From positions 3,442,948 through 3,506,947 of the forward strand of contig NZ_CP100416.1 in NCBI RefSeq assembly GCF_026017845.1: DNA of 64,000 nucleotides, in the 5' to 3' direction. Every line of letters starts with the position of its first letter. The first letter of the stretch is position 1. Below are positions 48,695 to 57,940 of the stretch, piece by piece. The position numbers and the translations under genes are program-made. The DNA is from Amycolatopsis mediterranei. Its GTDB lineage: Bacteria > Actinomycetota > Actinomycetes > Mycobacteriales > Pseudonocardiaceae. Below the pieces are notes generated by a model. It did no database searches. It worked only from the letters and a program-made list of their open reading frames with translations, and was not told the origin of the DNA.

Positions 48695-49678
48695 GTGACC
48701 GTGACGATTCACGACGTCGCCCGCCGGGCCAACGTGTCGATCTCGACCGTCTCGCGGGCGTTCACGTCCCCCGACCTGGTCCGGCAGCAGACCCGCACCC
48801 GGGTGCTGGCCGCGGCGCACGAGCTGGGTTACCACGCGGCAGGCGCGCCGCAGCCGGGGCCCGCGGTCCGCACCGGGCACATCGGGATCGTGGTCTCCGA
48901 CCTGGGCAACCCGTTCTTCACCGGCGTGCTCAACGGCGTGCAGGCCCGCGCGCGCCAAGACGACATCGCGGTGCTGTTCGCCAACAGCGACGAGGACCCG
49001 GCGACCGAGCAGAACCTCGTCCGCCGGATGGCCAAGCAGGTCGACGGCGTGGTGCTGTGCAGCCCGAGCATGACCGACGACCAGCTGCGCGCGCTCGCCG
49101 AGCAGACCACCCTCGTGCTGCTCAACCGGGAGGTCCCCGGGATCCCGTCGATCGTGATGGACGCCGCGGACGGGATGCGCCAGGTGATCGAGCACCTGGC
49201 CGCGCTGGGCCACCGCCGCTGCGCCTACCTGGGCGGGCCGCGGGCGTCGTGGGCGAACCGGACCCGCAGGCTGGGCCTGGCGGAGACCGCGCAGAAACAC
49301 GGCACGGACGTCGTCGAGTTCGGCCCGTTCCCCCCGGTGTTCGAGGGCGGCCTGCAGGGCGCGGACCTGGCGCTGGCGGCGGACGTGACGGCGATCGTCG
49401 CCTACAACGACCTGGTCGCCTTCGGCGCGCTGGCGCGCCTGAACGCCCGCGGGGTGCCGGTGCCCGACGAGGTCAGCCTGGTGGGCTTCGACGACTTGGT
49501 CTTCGCGGCGATCTCGGCACCCCCGCTGACGACGATCGCGATGCCGACGGAGGCGGCGGGCCGCGCGGCGGTGACGATCCTGCTGGGCCTGCTCGACGGC
49601 GAGGCCGACGAGCACACGACGCAGGTGCTCGACACGCACCTCATCGTCCGCGCCACCACGGCCCCGCCGTCGGCCTGA
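48695..49678 (+). CDS. LacI family transcriptional regulator
   Basis: A 327-residue repressor. Residues 1-50 are the LacI HTH and hinge (TIHDVARRANVSISTVSRAF). The periplasmic-binding-like effector domain follows (IGIVVSDLGNPFFTGVLNGV, VVLCSPSMTDDQL, VPDEVSLVGFDDLVFA). It starts at GTG 48695 with GAGGAG upstream. Its position beside the pectin genes, and LacI-type palindromes before several of them, make it the probable local regulator, responding to a sugar released from pectin. Confidence 0.92.
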   Translation: MTVTIHDVARRANVSISTVSRAFTSPDLVRQQTRTRVLAAAHELGYHAAGAPQPGPAVRTGHIGIVVSDLGNPFFTGVLNGVQARARQDDIAVLFANSDEDPATEQNLVRRMAKQVDGVVLCSPSMTDDQLRALAEQTTLVLLNREVPGIPSIVMDAADGMRQVIEHLAALGHRRCAYLGGPRASWANRTRRLGLAETAQKHGTDVVEFGPFPPVFEGGLQGADLALAADVTAIVAYNDLVAFGALARLNARGVPVPDEVSLVGFDDLVFAAISAPPLTTIAMPTEAAGRAAVTILLGLLDGEADEHTTQVLDTHLIVRATTAPPSA

Positions 49679-49748
49679 GCGACGTCGGCCGCCCGTCCCA
49701 CCACGCCCGCCGCCGGCCTGACCCCCCGCTCGGGCCCGGCTGAGCGTC

Positions 49749-49795
49749 ATGAATGACTCATTCCTGGCGTCGGACGCCAGGAATGAGTCATTCAT
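49749..49795. repeat. 47-bp perfect palindrome
   Basis: Two exact 23-bp inverted arms (49749-49771 and 49773-49795) flank a single G. The arm begins ATGAATGACTCATTCC and ends GGCGTC. Each arm contains its own smaller dyad (GAATGA-C-TCATTC). It lies between the convergent LacI and flavoprotein genes, so it can act as a bidirectional terminator; its AT content differs from the surroundings. Confidence 0.85.
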
Positions 49796-49807
49796 TGCGC
49801 CGGGTGG

Positions 49808-51061
<1,254 letters not shown>

Positions 51062-51094
51062 GTCCTTCCGCGTGCCCGATCTTCGTCTCGAACC

Positions 51095-52210
51095 CTACGC
51101 GGCCGCCGCGTGCCAGAAGTCCCGCATCCAGCGCGGCGGCACGGGGTCGTCCGCACCGACCTGGGTGAGCAGGACGGCCACCGTGCCGGTGGCGGGGACG
51201 ACGTGCGCGGTGGTGCCGGTGCCGCCGACCCAGCCGTACCGGCCCGGGACGTGCCAGGGCTCGGTGACGGCGATGTCCACCGCGCCACCCATCCCCCAGC
51301 CCTGGCCGTCGAGGAAGAGCGCGCCGATCTCGCGGTGCGCCGCGGTGGTGTGGTCGGTCGTCATCAGCCGGACGGCCTCGGGGGTGAGCACGCCGGCGCC
51401 ACCGGCCAGGAGCATGCGGCCGAACGCGACCCAGTCCCCCGCCGTCCCGGCGAGGCCGCCGTTGCCGAGCGGCAGCGCCGGCATCGTGCGCCACTGGCCG
51501 TCCGGCGGATCGGCGAGCACCAGGCCGCCGGCGGTCTTCTTGTAGAACGCGGTGGACCGGCCGGGTGCGGCCACGAAGCCGGTGTCGGTCATGCCCAGCG
51601 GGGCGAAGATCCGTTCGGCGAGGAAGCCGGGGAAGGACTGTCCGGACGCGCGGGCGACGAGCAGGCCCTGGATCGTCGAACAGGTGTCGTACAGCCAGGC
51701 TTCCCCGGGCTGGTAGACCAAGGGCACCCGGGCGAGCCGCGCGAGCCAGACGTCGGGCTCAGGGAAGCTCTGCACCTCCCGGCCGTCGCCTTGCACGGGG
51801 AACAGCGCCTGCACGGCCGGGAGCGTGAAGTCCGACGGGAAGCCCCAGCCGGCCTGGCCGGTGAGCACGTCGAACACCGTGATCGGCCGCTTCGCCGGGA
51901 CGACGTCGTCGAGCGCGCCCGATGGCGTCCGCACGACCTTCGGCTCGGCCAGCTCGGGCAACCAGCGGCCGATCGGGTCGTCGAGGGCGAGCCGGCCGTC
52001 GTCCACCAGCACCAGCACCGCGGCCGCGGTGATCGGCTTGGTGATGGACGCGAACCGGAACAGCGTGTCTTCGGCCATCGGGCGGCTGCCCTCGGCGTCG
52101 ACCGAGCCGACGGTCACGACCTCCCGCCGGCCGCCCCGGTCCACGATCGCCACCGCCCCGGGCAGCGTGCCGTCGTCGACGTAGCCGTGCAGGGTCTCGC
52201 GCAGGCTCAT
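51095..52210 (-). CDS. Serine hydrolase, beta-lactamase class C family
   Basis: A 371-residue protein with the S-x-x-K motif SITK (Ser55, Lys58) and YDT near residue 180 in place of YxN. A C-terminal GWVGGTGTT replaces the KTG box. There is no clear signal peptide, so a cytoplasmic esterase or peptidase of the EstB/AmpC-like group is more likely than a resistance enzyme. GGGGGAGG precedes the ATG. It lies 33 bp downstream of the oxidase gene start and is transcribed in the same direction. Confidence 0.88.
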   Translation of the reverse strand: MSLRETLHGYVDDGTLPGAVAIVDRGGRREVVTVGSVDAEGSRPMAEDTLFRFASITKPITAAAVLVLVDDGRLALDDPIGRWLPELAEPKVVRTPSGALDDVVPAKRPITVFDVLTGQAGWGFPSDFTLPAVQALFPVQGDGREVQSFPEPDVWLARLARVPLVYQPGEAWLYDTCSTIQGLLVARASGQSFPGFLAERIFAPLGMTDTGFVAAPGRSTAFYKKTAGGLVLADPPDGQWRTMPALPLGNGGLAGTAGDWVAFGRMLLAGGAGVLTPEAVRLMTTDHTTAAHREIGALFLDGQGWGMGGAVDIAVTEPWHVPGRYGWVGGTGTTAHVVPATGTVAVLLTQVGADDPVPPRWMRDFWHAAAA

Positions 52211-52245
52211 GATCCTCCCCCAGGGCCGGTCCGGCCGACGATACT

Positions 52246-53283
52246 TCAGCGGGCCGGGATGATCGCCTGGTGCGGGCCGCCCAGGCCGTGCGGGCTGAGC
52301 AGCCGGCCCATTCGCTTCGGCATCCGCAGCGTGATCGCGCGGTCGAGGACCCGCGCGCCGGGCGCGGCTTCCACCAGCCGCGTCTCGTAGGCCGTGCAGT
52401 CGGCCGGCACCCGCAGCCACGCCGACACGACGAGGTTGCCCTCCCCCACCACCGCCGCGGCGAGCCGGGTCTCCGGCAGCTGCGCGATCGCGGTGCCGGC
52501 GCGGTCGAGCTCCGTCGCGCGGGCGTCGAGGCGGTAGCCCGCGATCACCGGCCAGCCGGCCGGGACGTGCGCGAGGTCGCACCGGAAGTCGAGTTCGTGG
52601 TTGCGCAGCATCCGCGCCAGCGTGCGCCGCACCGCCGACTCGCTCATCCCGCAGTCGCGGGCCAGCACCGCGTAGCTGCGCCGCCCGTCCTCGCCGAGCG
52701 ACTCCACCAGCGCGCGCAGGCCCTGGTCGTTCCACTGCTGCGGCACGACCAGCCGGGCCTGCACCGCGGTGTCGTCCAGCACCGCCCGCTGTTCGGGGGC
52801 GAGCGCGTCGACCAGCCACCCGCTGCCCTCCCGGTAGACCCGGGTCGCGACGGCGAGGCGAACTTCCCGCACCCCGGGCAGGGCGCCGATGCGGCCGGTG
52901 ACCAGCGCGTCCAGCGCGTCGAGGTCGCGGGCGGACAGGCCGAGGAACAGCGCGAACCGGCTGGTCGTGCGCTCGACGCTGAACACCGACGGCCAGCCGC
53001 ACAGCTCGTGGGTGAGGGCGCTCAGCGCGTCCGGGCGGCAGGCGAGGTCGACGTAGCCGACGGTGGTCGTCGGCGGGGTGCAGTAGGCGGTGAGCCAGGC
53101 CAGCCCGGCGGTCTGCAGCCGCTCCCAGCGGCGGGCCGCCGTCGTCGCGTCGGTGCCGACGGCGGCGGCGATGCGCGTCCACGGCGCCCTGGGGTCGCGC
53201 TGGAGCGCCTCCACCAGCGCGAGGTCCGACGCGCTCAGCCCCGGGCGCGCCGCTTCCGGCGGCGCACCGGGCGAAACGGGCAT
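52246..53283 (-). CDS. Lrp/AsnC family regulator, double HTH
   Basis: A 345-residue protein with two AsnC-type winged helices: LSASDLALVEALQRDPRAPW at about 16-35 and DGRRSYAVLARDCGMSESAV near the middle. Each is followed by a RAM-like ligand domain, as in duplicated actinobacterial Lrp proteins. The ATG at 53283 is used; an in-frame ATG at 53304 is equally possible, as neither has a good ribosome site. The serine hydrolase gene 35 bp downstream is a likely target or partner. Confidence 0.87.
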   Translation of the reverse strand: MPVSPGAPPEAARPGLSASDLALVEALQRDPRAPWTRIAAAVGTDATTAARRWERLQTAGLAWLTAYCTPPTTTVGYVDLACRPDALSALTHELCGWPSVFSVERTTSRFALFLGLSARDLDALDALVTGRIGALPGVREVRLAVATRVYREGSGWLVDALAPEQRAVLDDTAVQARLVVPQQWNDQGLRALVESLGEDGRRSYAVLARDCGMSESAVRRTLARMLRNHELDFRCDLAHVPAGWPVIAGYRLDARATELDRAGTAIAQLPETRLAAAVVGEGNLVVSAWLRVPADCTAYETRLVEAAPGARVLDRAITLRMPKRMGRLLSPHGLGGPHQAIIPAR

Positions 53284-53316
53284 GGCGCATTGTGACCTGG
53301 TCATGATCGGCTGCCA

Positions 53317-53345
53317 AGGGGCCGCCGGTGGGTCCGGCGGCCCCT
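53317..53345 (-). terminator. Hairpin terminator after the cysteine protease operon
   Basis: AGGGGCCGCCGG and CCGGCGGCCCCT form a perfect 12-bp stem with loop TGGGT, starting eight bases after the stop at 53354. Confidence 0.7.
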
Positions 53346-53353
53346 CGTCGTCC

Positions 53354-54121
53354 CTACCGCCGCCGCAGGCGCGGCACCACGGCCGCGCCGGCCACCAGCA
53401 CGAGGACACCGCCGAGCGCGAACGGCAGCACCGGCACGTCGGCGGGGTCCGCCGCGGGCACCGCGCGTTCGCGGCCGCCGTACCCACCGCCGGCGCCGTC
53501 GCGGTCGTAGGCCGAGCCCGGCAGCTTGTCCGCGTACCGCTCGTGCAGCGCCGTGCGGTACTGCCCGAGGGACACCTTCGTGCCCGCGGCCAGGCCGGTG
53601 ACCGAGCCGTCCAGCACCGTCACGGCGTCGCCGTGCACCGCGTACCAGGCGTTGACCTGCGGCTCGTGCAGGAGGTAGCCGCCGGCCGCGGCCTGGGCGT
53701 ACTGCCGCTCGTAGTCACCGGAGGCGACGTTCACGACGGTCCAGGCCGGGCCCTGCCGCTCCGCCCACACCGTGGCGGCGGTGCCGTCGCCGGTTCGGGC
53801 CGGGACCGCGACGTAGGCGAGGGCGGCGGGGACGTCCGACTTCCCGGTGACGAACGCCGCGGTCGGCTCGAAGACCGGCACCTGCATCCCCGGGTCGGCG
53901 GTCTGCTGCCCCGCCGCGGCCGCCGCGTGGCTGCCGGGGAACTTCGTCGTCGCCAGGCGGCCGAGGGTGGCCGGGCCGCTCGTGACCTGGCCGATGGCCG
54001 CGGTGTCGGCGGCGGTCGGCGCGCCGTCGGGCCCGCTTGCCGCGCTTGCGGCGCCGTCCGTGGTGAGCATTGCGGCGCCGGCCAGAACGGCCACGCCCAA
54101 GACTTTCCGCAGCATGCTCAT
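53354..54121 (-). CDS. Exported membrane-anchored protein of unknown function
   Basis: A 255-residue protein with an N-terminal signal peptide (MLRKVLGVAVLAGAAMLTTD) and a single C-terminal span (VLPFALGGVLVLVAGAAVV) before a basic tail, so the body faces outward. No conserved enzymatic motif is recognised. Its ATG overlaps the stop of the exported cysteine protease gene by four bases, so the two are co-translated. It may hold, protect or inhibit the protease; that is inference from context. Confidence 0.75.
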   Translation of the reverse strand: MSMLRKVLGVAVLAGAAMLTTDGAASAASGPDGAPTAADTAAIGQVTSGPATLGRLATTKFPGSHAAAAAGQQTADPGMQVPVFEPTAAFVTGKSDVPAALAYVAVPARTGDGTAATVWAERQGPAWTVVNVASGDYERQYAQAAAGGYLLHEPQVNAWYAVHGDAVTVLDGSVTGLAAGTKVSLGQYRTALHERYADKLPGSAYDRDGAGGGYGGRERAVPAADPADVPVLPFALGGVLVLVAGAAVVPRLRRR

Positions 54122-54696
54122 CCCTCGATCCCGTACAGCGTGTGGGTCCACTGGAACTGGCTGTTCGAGCGGTAGGTGTCGTAGTTCATCGAGTTGTAGC
54201 GGCTGTTGCCGGGCCACGGGTCGCCGTATTCGACGCGGGTGGTGCCGCTGGAATTGTCATATCCGTAGAGCACGTGCATGTGGCCCCCACCGGAGCGCCA
54301 GCCGATCCGCGTGCCGACCGGCTTCCCGGCGTCGATCTGGGTTTTGACGCCGGTGAAGGAAAGCGTCCGGCCGCTCGAGTTGTACGTCCCGGCGTTCGTG
54401 AAGCCGAGGTAGCGGAACACGCGCTGCTGGTCGGACAGGTAGCCCTGGTTGTTGGCGCAGTCGCTGCCGGATTCGTTGTGCGCGACCTGGCAGAACCGGG
54501 TCTGGGTCAGGGAGTATCCCCAATAGGCGGCGATCGTGTTGCCGCTGGCGTCCCAGCACCACTGGTCCTTCTGCTGCGCCTGCATGGTGATCCCGAGATC
54601 GGTTCGCGCCGCGGCCGCGACGGCAGGCGCCGGGGCCGACAGCCCGACGACCGCGAGCGCGGTGAGTCCACACAGGACTCCTGAGATGGATTTCAC
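54118..54696 (-). CDS. Secreted papain-like cysteine protease
   Basis: A 192-residue exported protein starting at GTG 54696 (GGAGGAG upstream). Signal peptide about 1-29. The catalytic cysteine is Cys47 in QQKDQWCWDAS; SGGGHMHVLYGYD supplies the histidine (139 or 141), and Asp159 in YGDPWP completes the triad. This matches the small secreted papain-like (C39/C70-like) proteins common in streptomycetes. The substrate is unknown. It is the first gene of a two-gene operon. Confidence 0.85.
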   Translation of the reverse strand: MKSISGVLCGLTALAVVGLSAPAPAVAAAARTDLGITMQAQQKDQWCWDASGNTIAAYWGYSLTQTRFCQVAHNESGSDCANNQGYLSDQQRVFRYLGFTNAGTYNSSGRTLSFTGVKTQIDAGKPVGTRIGWRSGGGHMHVLYGYDNSSGTTRVEYGDPWPGNSRYNSMNYDTYRSNSQFQWTHTLYGIEG

Positions 54697-55033
54697 GAAA
54701 TACTCCTCCAGCCGGTGACGATTCGACGTGGTGGCACGGAATACTCCGCTCCCGGCACGGTCATCCGGTACCTACCAAGGGAGGATTGCGTTGGCGGAAA
54801 ACGATTCCGGCGGATCCCGGCAGTTCCGGGACGCCGGATTCCGGCATCGGCCCGGGGGCGCCGGACGGATTCCGGCGGCCCCGGTCGTCGCGCCGAGGGG
54901 TGGCGTCCTGGTCCGGCGGGCGGAGCCTCCGCGCGACGCGAGAGCGGCGGTGTAGTGGCGGTGTAGCGGCGGCGCGCAGGGTTCTCCCCGTCGACGCCGG
55001 GACGCCCGCCCCGGCCTACTGAGGGAGACACCC
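54697..55033. other. Divergent intergenic region
   Basis: These 337 bp between the cysteine protease gene and the NlpC/CHAP-like gene hold no supported ORF. GATTCCGG recurs at 54803, 54837 and 54868 within GCCGG-rich inverted repeats. I looked for a c-di-AMP (ydaO) riboswitch, common upstream of actinobacterial wall hydrolase genes, and did not see its conserved boxes. Confidence 0.5.
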
Positions 55034-55543
55034 ATGCGAATGATCTGCCAGGCGGCCGCGCTGTCGGCCGCCCTGCTCTTCGGCGGCGCGACCGTCGCTT
55101 CGGCCGCCACCGCCGCACCGTCGGAGGTCTATTCCGAGGTCACGGCCGCGGACATCGCCGACCCGGGCGCGGTGATCACCGACTCGGCGGCGGACCTGGC
55201 CGCGGCGCGGACCGCCAGCCAGGCGATCGCCTGGTTCTCCAGCCGCACCGGCAGCACGGCCTACCAGGGCTACTGCGAGAAGGCGGTCCGACTGGCGTGG
55301 GACCGCGTGACCCACCACGCGAGCGCGATCGACCACTGGCGTTCGTCGGACGGCGCCCGCCACACGACGGGCACCCCGCCCCGCGGCGCGTTCGTGTTCT
55401 GGAACATCTCGTCGTACGGCCACGTCGGCATCGCCGACGGCAGCGGCGGAGTCTGGGCGACCAGCGTGAACGGCGCGATCGGCCACGCCCGCCAGGGCTA
55501 CTTCGCGAACTACCTCGGCTGGAAGCCGGGCAACAGCAACTGA
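55034..55543 (+). CDS. Secreted NlpC/CHAP-like wall hydrolase
   Basis: A 169-residue exported protein. Signal peptide about 1-25. The C-terminal 100 residues carry a papain-like amidase pattern: Cys81 in AYQGYCEKAVR and His130 in SSYGHVGIADG, followed by VWATSVNGAIGHA. This fits small NlpC/P60 or CHAP-type peptidoglycan amidases or endopeptidases. GAGGGAGA precedes the ATG. The homopolymer hairpin directly after the stop may terminate it. Confidence 0.75.
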   Translation: MRMICQAAALSAALLFGGATVASAATAAPSEVYSEVTAADIADPGAVITDSAADLAAARTASQAIAWFSSRTGSTAYQGYCEKAVRLAWDRVTHHASAIDHWRSSDGARHTTGTPPRGAFVFWNISSYGHVGIADGSGGVWATSVNGAIGHARQGYFANYLGWKPGNSN

Positions 55544-55553
55544 GAGTGCGGTC

Positions 55554-55594
55554 GGGGGGGGGGGGGGGGGGGGGGGGGCCGCCCCCCCCCCCCC
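55554..55594. repeat. G25 / C13 homopolymer hairpin
   Basis: Twenty-five G (55554-55578) are followed by CCG and thirteen C (55582-55594). The runs can form a 13-bp G:C stem, and the G tract can form quadruplexes. It lies between convergent stop codons (55543 and 55607). It may be a natural terminator or a sequencing/assembly artefact. Confidence 0.8.
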
Positions 55595-55606
55595 GCCGGG
55601 GAAGGA

Positions 55607-56071
55607 TCAGCCCTGGTATTCGGCGGCGACGTCGATGATCCAGGTGACGCCGAAGCGGTCGACGAGCATGCCGAACGCCGGGGCCCACTGGGCCGGCCCG
55701 AATTCTTCGATGACGGTCGCGCCCTCGGCGAGGCTCTTCCACACGGGGGAGACCTCGTCGACGGTGGCGCCGCGGACGGACAGGAAGAACGGCTCCTCGG
55801 TGATCGTCGTGCCGTTCTCGCGGCGGGTGGTGGGCGCGGCCGGGGTGGCCGGGCCGTCGGTGCCGGGGACGTCGTAGGCCATGACGCTGAAGCCGTTGTC
55901 CGCGGTGACCTGGCCGAACACCACCTTGTCCGCGTCGGGCAGCCCGGCGGGCATGCCGAAGTCGCCGTAGGTGACGACGGTGGCCTGGCCGCCGAAGACC
56001 GACCGGTAGAACTCGAGCGCCTCGCGGGCCTGGCCGGTGAAGTTGAGGTGGGCGACTGCGGTGAGCGACAT
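55607..56071 (-). CDS. VOC family protein, PhnB-like
   Basis: A 154-residue glyoxalase-fold protein. AVAHLNFTGQAREALEFYRS begins the first beta-alpha-beta-beta-beta module and FGPAQWAPAFGMLVDRFGVT is the PhnB/YjdN signature near the C-terminus. Metal ligands are incomplete, as in many PhnB-like members, so the reaction is unknown. AAAGGA precedes the ATG. The divergent WYL regulator is probably its controller. Confidence 0.87.
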   Translation of the reverse strand: MSLTAVAHLNFTGQAREALEFYRSVFGGQATVVTYGDFGMPAGLPDADKVVFGQVTADNGFSVMAYDVPGTDGPATPAAPTTRRENGTTITEEPFFLSVRGATVDEVSPVWKSLAEGATVIEEFGPAQWAPAFGMLVDRFGVTWIIDVAAEYQG

Positions 56072-56174
56072 GTGTTCCGGTCCTTTTCGAGGTGTCCCGC
56101 CGCCGGAGGGGTTCCGGCGACCAGGCCACGATCGCAGCAGTAGCGGCCAGGGAACGTCCGCTTCTCGTGGCACC

Positions 56175-57167
56175 ATGGAAGTCATGCCGGTCGCTTCCTC
56201 GACGGCGACCTCGGGTCGCCTGCTCTCGCTGCTGTCCCTGCTGCAGGCCCGGCGCGACTGGCCAGGCGCGCTGCTGGCCGGCCGGCTGGGTGTCAGCGAG
56301 CGGACCGTGCGCCGGGACGTCGACCGGCTGCGCGAGCTCGGTTACCCGGTCCAGGCGGTCAAGGGGCCGGACGGCGGCTACCGGCTCGAAGCCGGGGGAC
56401 AGATGCCGCCGCTGCTGTTCGACGAAGAGCAGGCGGTCGCGCTCGCGGTGGCGCTGCGGATCGCCGTCGGGACCGGTGCGGGGATCGAGGAAGCCGCCGC
56501 GCGGGCGCTGGCCACCGTGCGGCAGGTGATGCCGTCGCGGCTGCGGCAGCGCGTCGACGTGCTCGAGATCGCCGCGGCCGGCGGTTCCGCGGTCCAGGTC
56601 GACACGGACATCCTGCTCGCGCTGAGCTTGGCGATCCGGGCCACCGAGGAAGTGCGGTTCGACTACGAGGCACCGGCGGCGGACCCGGGTCCCCGGCCGC
56701 CCCGGCGGGTGCAGCCGCACCACCTCGTCGTCCGGAGTGGACGGTGGTACCTGATCGGCTGGGACGCGGTCCGGGAGGACTGGCGGACCTACCGCGTGGA
56801 CCGGCTGCGGCTGCGCGTGCCGAACGGGCCGCGGTTCACCCCGCGGGAGGTGCCCGGTGGTGACGTCGCGACGTTCCTCGCCGCCCGGTTCAAGGGCTCC
56901 GCCACCGCCGACGTCTGGCCGTGCCGGGGCGAAGTGGTCCTCGACCTTCCCACCGCCTACGTGGCGCCGTTCGCCGGCGACGGGGTCGTCGAGGAGGTCG
57001 CCTTCGGGAAGACCCGGCTGCTGACCGGCTCCTGGTCGTGGCCGGCGCTCGCCGCTGGTCTGCTGCGCTTCGAGTGCGAGATCGAGGTGGTCGGCCCACC
57101 GGAGTTGCGGGCGGCCTTCGCGGAACTGGCGGGACGGGCCACCCGCGCGGCAAACCACGGCGCCTGA
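56175..57167 (+). CDS. YafY-type regulator (DeoR-like HTH plus WYL domain)
   Basis: A 330-residue regulator. The N-terminal HTH is LLAGRLGVSERTVRRDVDRL; the central WYL domain contains HHLVVRSGRWYLIGWD and a WRTYRVDRL arginine cluster, followed by a WCX-like C-terminal domain. WYL proteins sense nucleic acids or small ligands. The start is ATG 56175, with ATG 56184 an alternative; neither has a clear ribosome site. It is divergent from the PhnB-like gene. Confidence 0.88.
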   Translation: MEVMPVASSTATSGRLLSLLSLLQARRDWPGALLAGRLGVSERTVRRDVDRLRELGYPVQAVKGPDGGYRLEAGGQMPPLLFDEEQAVALAVALRIAVGTGAGIEEAAARALATVRQVMPSRLRQRVDVLEIAAAGGSAVQVDTDILLALSLAIRATEEVRFDYEAPAADPGPRPPRRVQPHHLVVRSGRWYLIGWDAVREDWRTYRVDRLRLRVPNGPRFTPREVPGGDVATFLAARFKGSATADVWPCRGEVVLDLPTAYVAPFAGDGVVEEVAFGKTRLLTGSWSWPALAAGLLRFECEIEVVGPPELRAAFAELAGRATRAANHGA

Positions 57168-57186
57168 CCGCTCGCTCGGCCGGAGG

Positions 57187-57939
57187 TCAGTCCGGCTCGT
57201 GGTTGAGGGCGCCGGAGCGGAAGGACGAGACGGCGGCATCGGTGAAACCGAGCGTCCGCACGGCATCGAGCAGCCGCGGATCGTCGTGGACTTCGGCGGC
57301 CACGGCGGCGTCGAGCTCGATCCGGGCCGTGCCGCCGAGGTCGCGGACCCGCACGTCGCGGTAGCGCAGGCCGCGCTCGTCCAGGGCCGCGCGCACCACC
57401 GATTCGGCCTGCTCGATCCGGGCCAGCGTGGCCGTCGTGATCGGGATGCCGTAGCGGACCCGGCTCGCCAGGCAGGGCGCGGCCGGTTTGTCCGCCCAGG
57501 CCAGCCCCCAGCGCCGGGCGATGGCCCGGACGTCCTCTTTGGACAGACCGAGCGTCCGCAGCGGCGTGTGCACGCCGAGTTCGTCCCCCGCGCGGATGCC
57601 CGGCCGGAACGGGTCGACGGCGTCGTCGGCGTTCGTGCCGGTGGCCAGCGCCGGAAACCCGTGGGCGACGGCCACTTCGGCGATCGTCGTGAGCACCGTG
57701 GTCTTGCAGAAGTAGCAGCGCTGACGCCCGTTGGCCGCATACCCGGGCTCGGCCAGCTCGCCGGTCTCCGGGGTGAGGTGGCGGACCCCGAGCTCGGCCG
57801 CGATCCGCCGCGCGCCGGCCAATTCGACCGCGGCCAGGCTCGCGGAATCCGCCGTCACGGCGAGCACGTCCGCCGGGCCGAGGGCGCGGACGGCGGCCGC
57901 GAGCACCAGCGCCGAGTCGGTGCCTCCGGAGAACGCCAC
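57187..57939 (-). CDS. larE: LarE-type ATP-dependent sacrificial sulfur transferase, N-terminus missing
   Basis: About 250 residues from a possible GTG at 57939. The PP-loop motif is at the very start (VAFSGGTDSALVL); normal LarE has some 15-25 residues before it. GRQRCYFCKTTV and APCLASRVRYG contain the cysteines expected in LarE, the latter being the sacrificial-sulfur position. LarE thiolates the pyridinium precursor of the nickel-pincer nucleotide. No ribosome site precedes the GTG, and the upstream larC frame does not stop before it. It is either read by frameshift from larC or remains after a deletion. Confidence 0.72.
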   Translation of the reverse strand: MAFSGGTDSALVLAAAVRALGPADVLAVTADSASLAAVELAGARRIAAELGVRHLTPETGELAEPGYAANGRQRCYFCKTTVLTTIAEVAVAHGFPALATGTNADDAVDPFRPGIRAGDELGVHTPLRTLGLSKEDVRAIARRWGLAWADKPAAPCLASRVRYGIPITTATLARIEQAESVVRAALDERGLRYRDVRVRDLGGTARIELDAAVAAEVHDDPRLLDAVRTLGFTDAAVSSFRSGALNHEPD

Positions 57940-57940
57940 C

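Noticed and set aside
51095..52210. Beta-lactam resistance gene
   Set aside because: The S-x-x-K fold is present, but there is no export signal, YxN is YDT and the KTG box is missing, pointing to an esterase-like member.
54697..55033. c-di-AMP riboswitch upstream of the NlpC/CHAP-like gene
   Set aside because: The position is suggestive, but the conserved ydaO boxes were not recognisable.
56957..57940. C-terminal continuation of the larC frame
   Set aside because: Beyond GTVR the frame is non-homologous and overlaps the true LarE frame.
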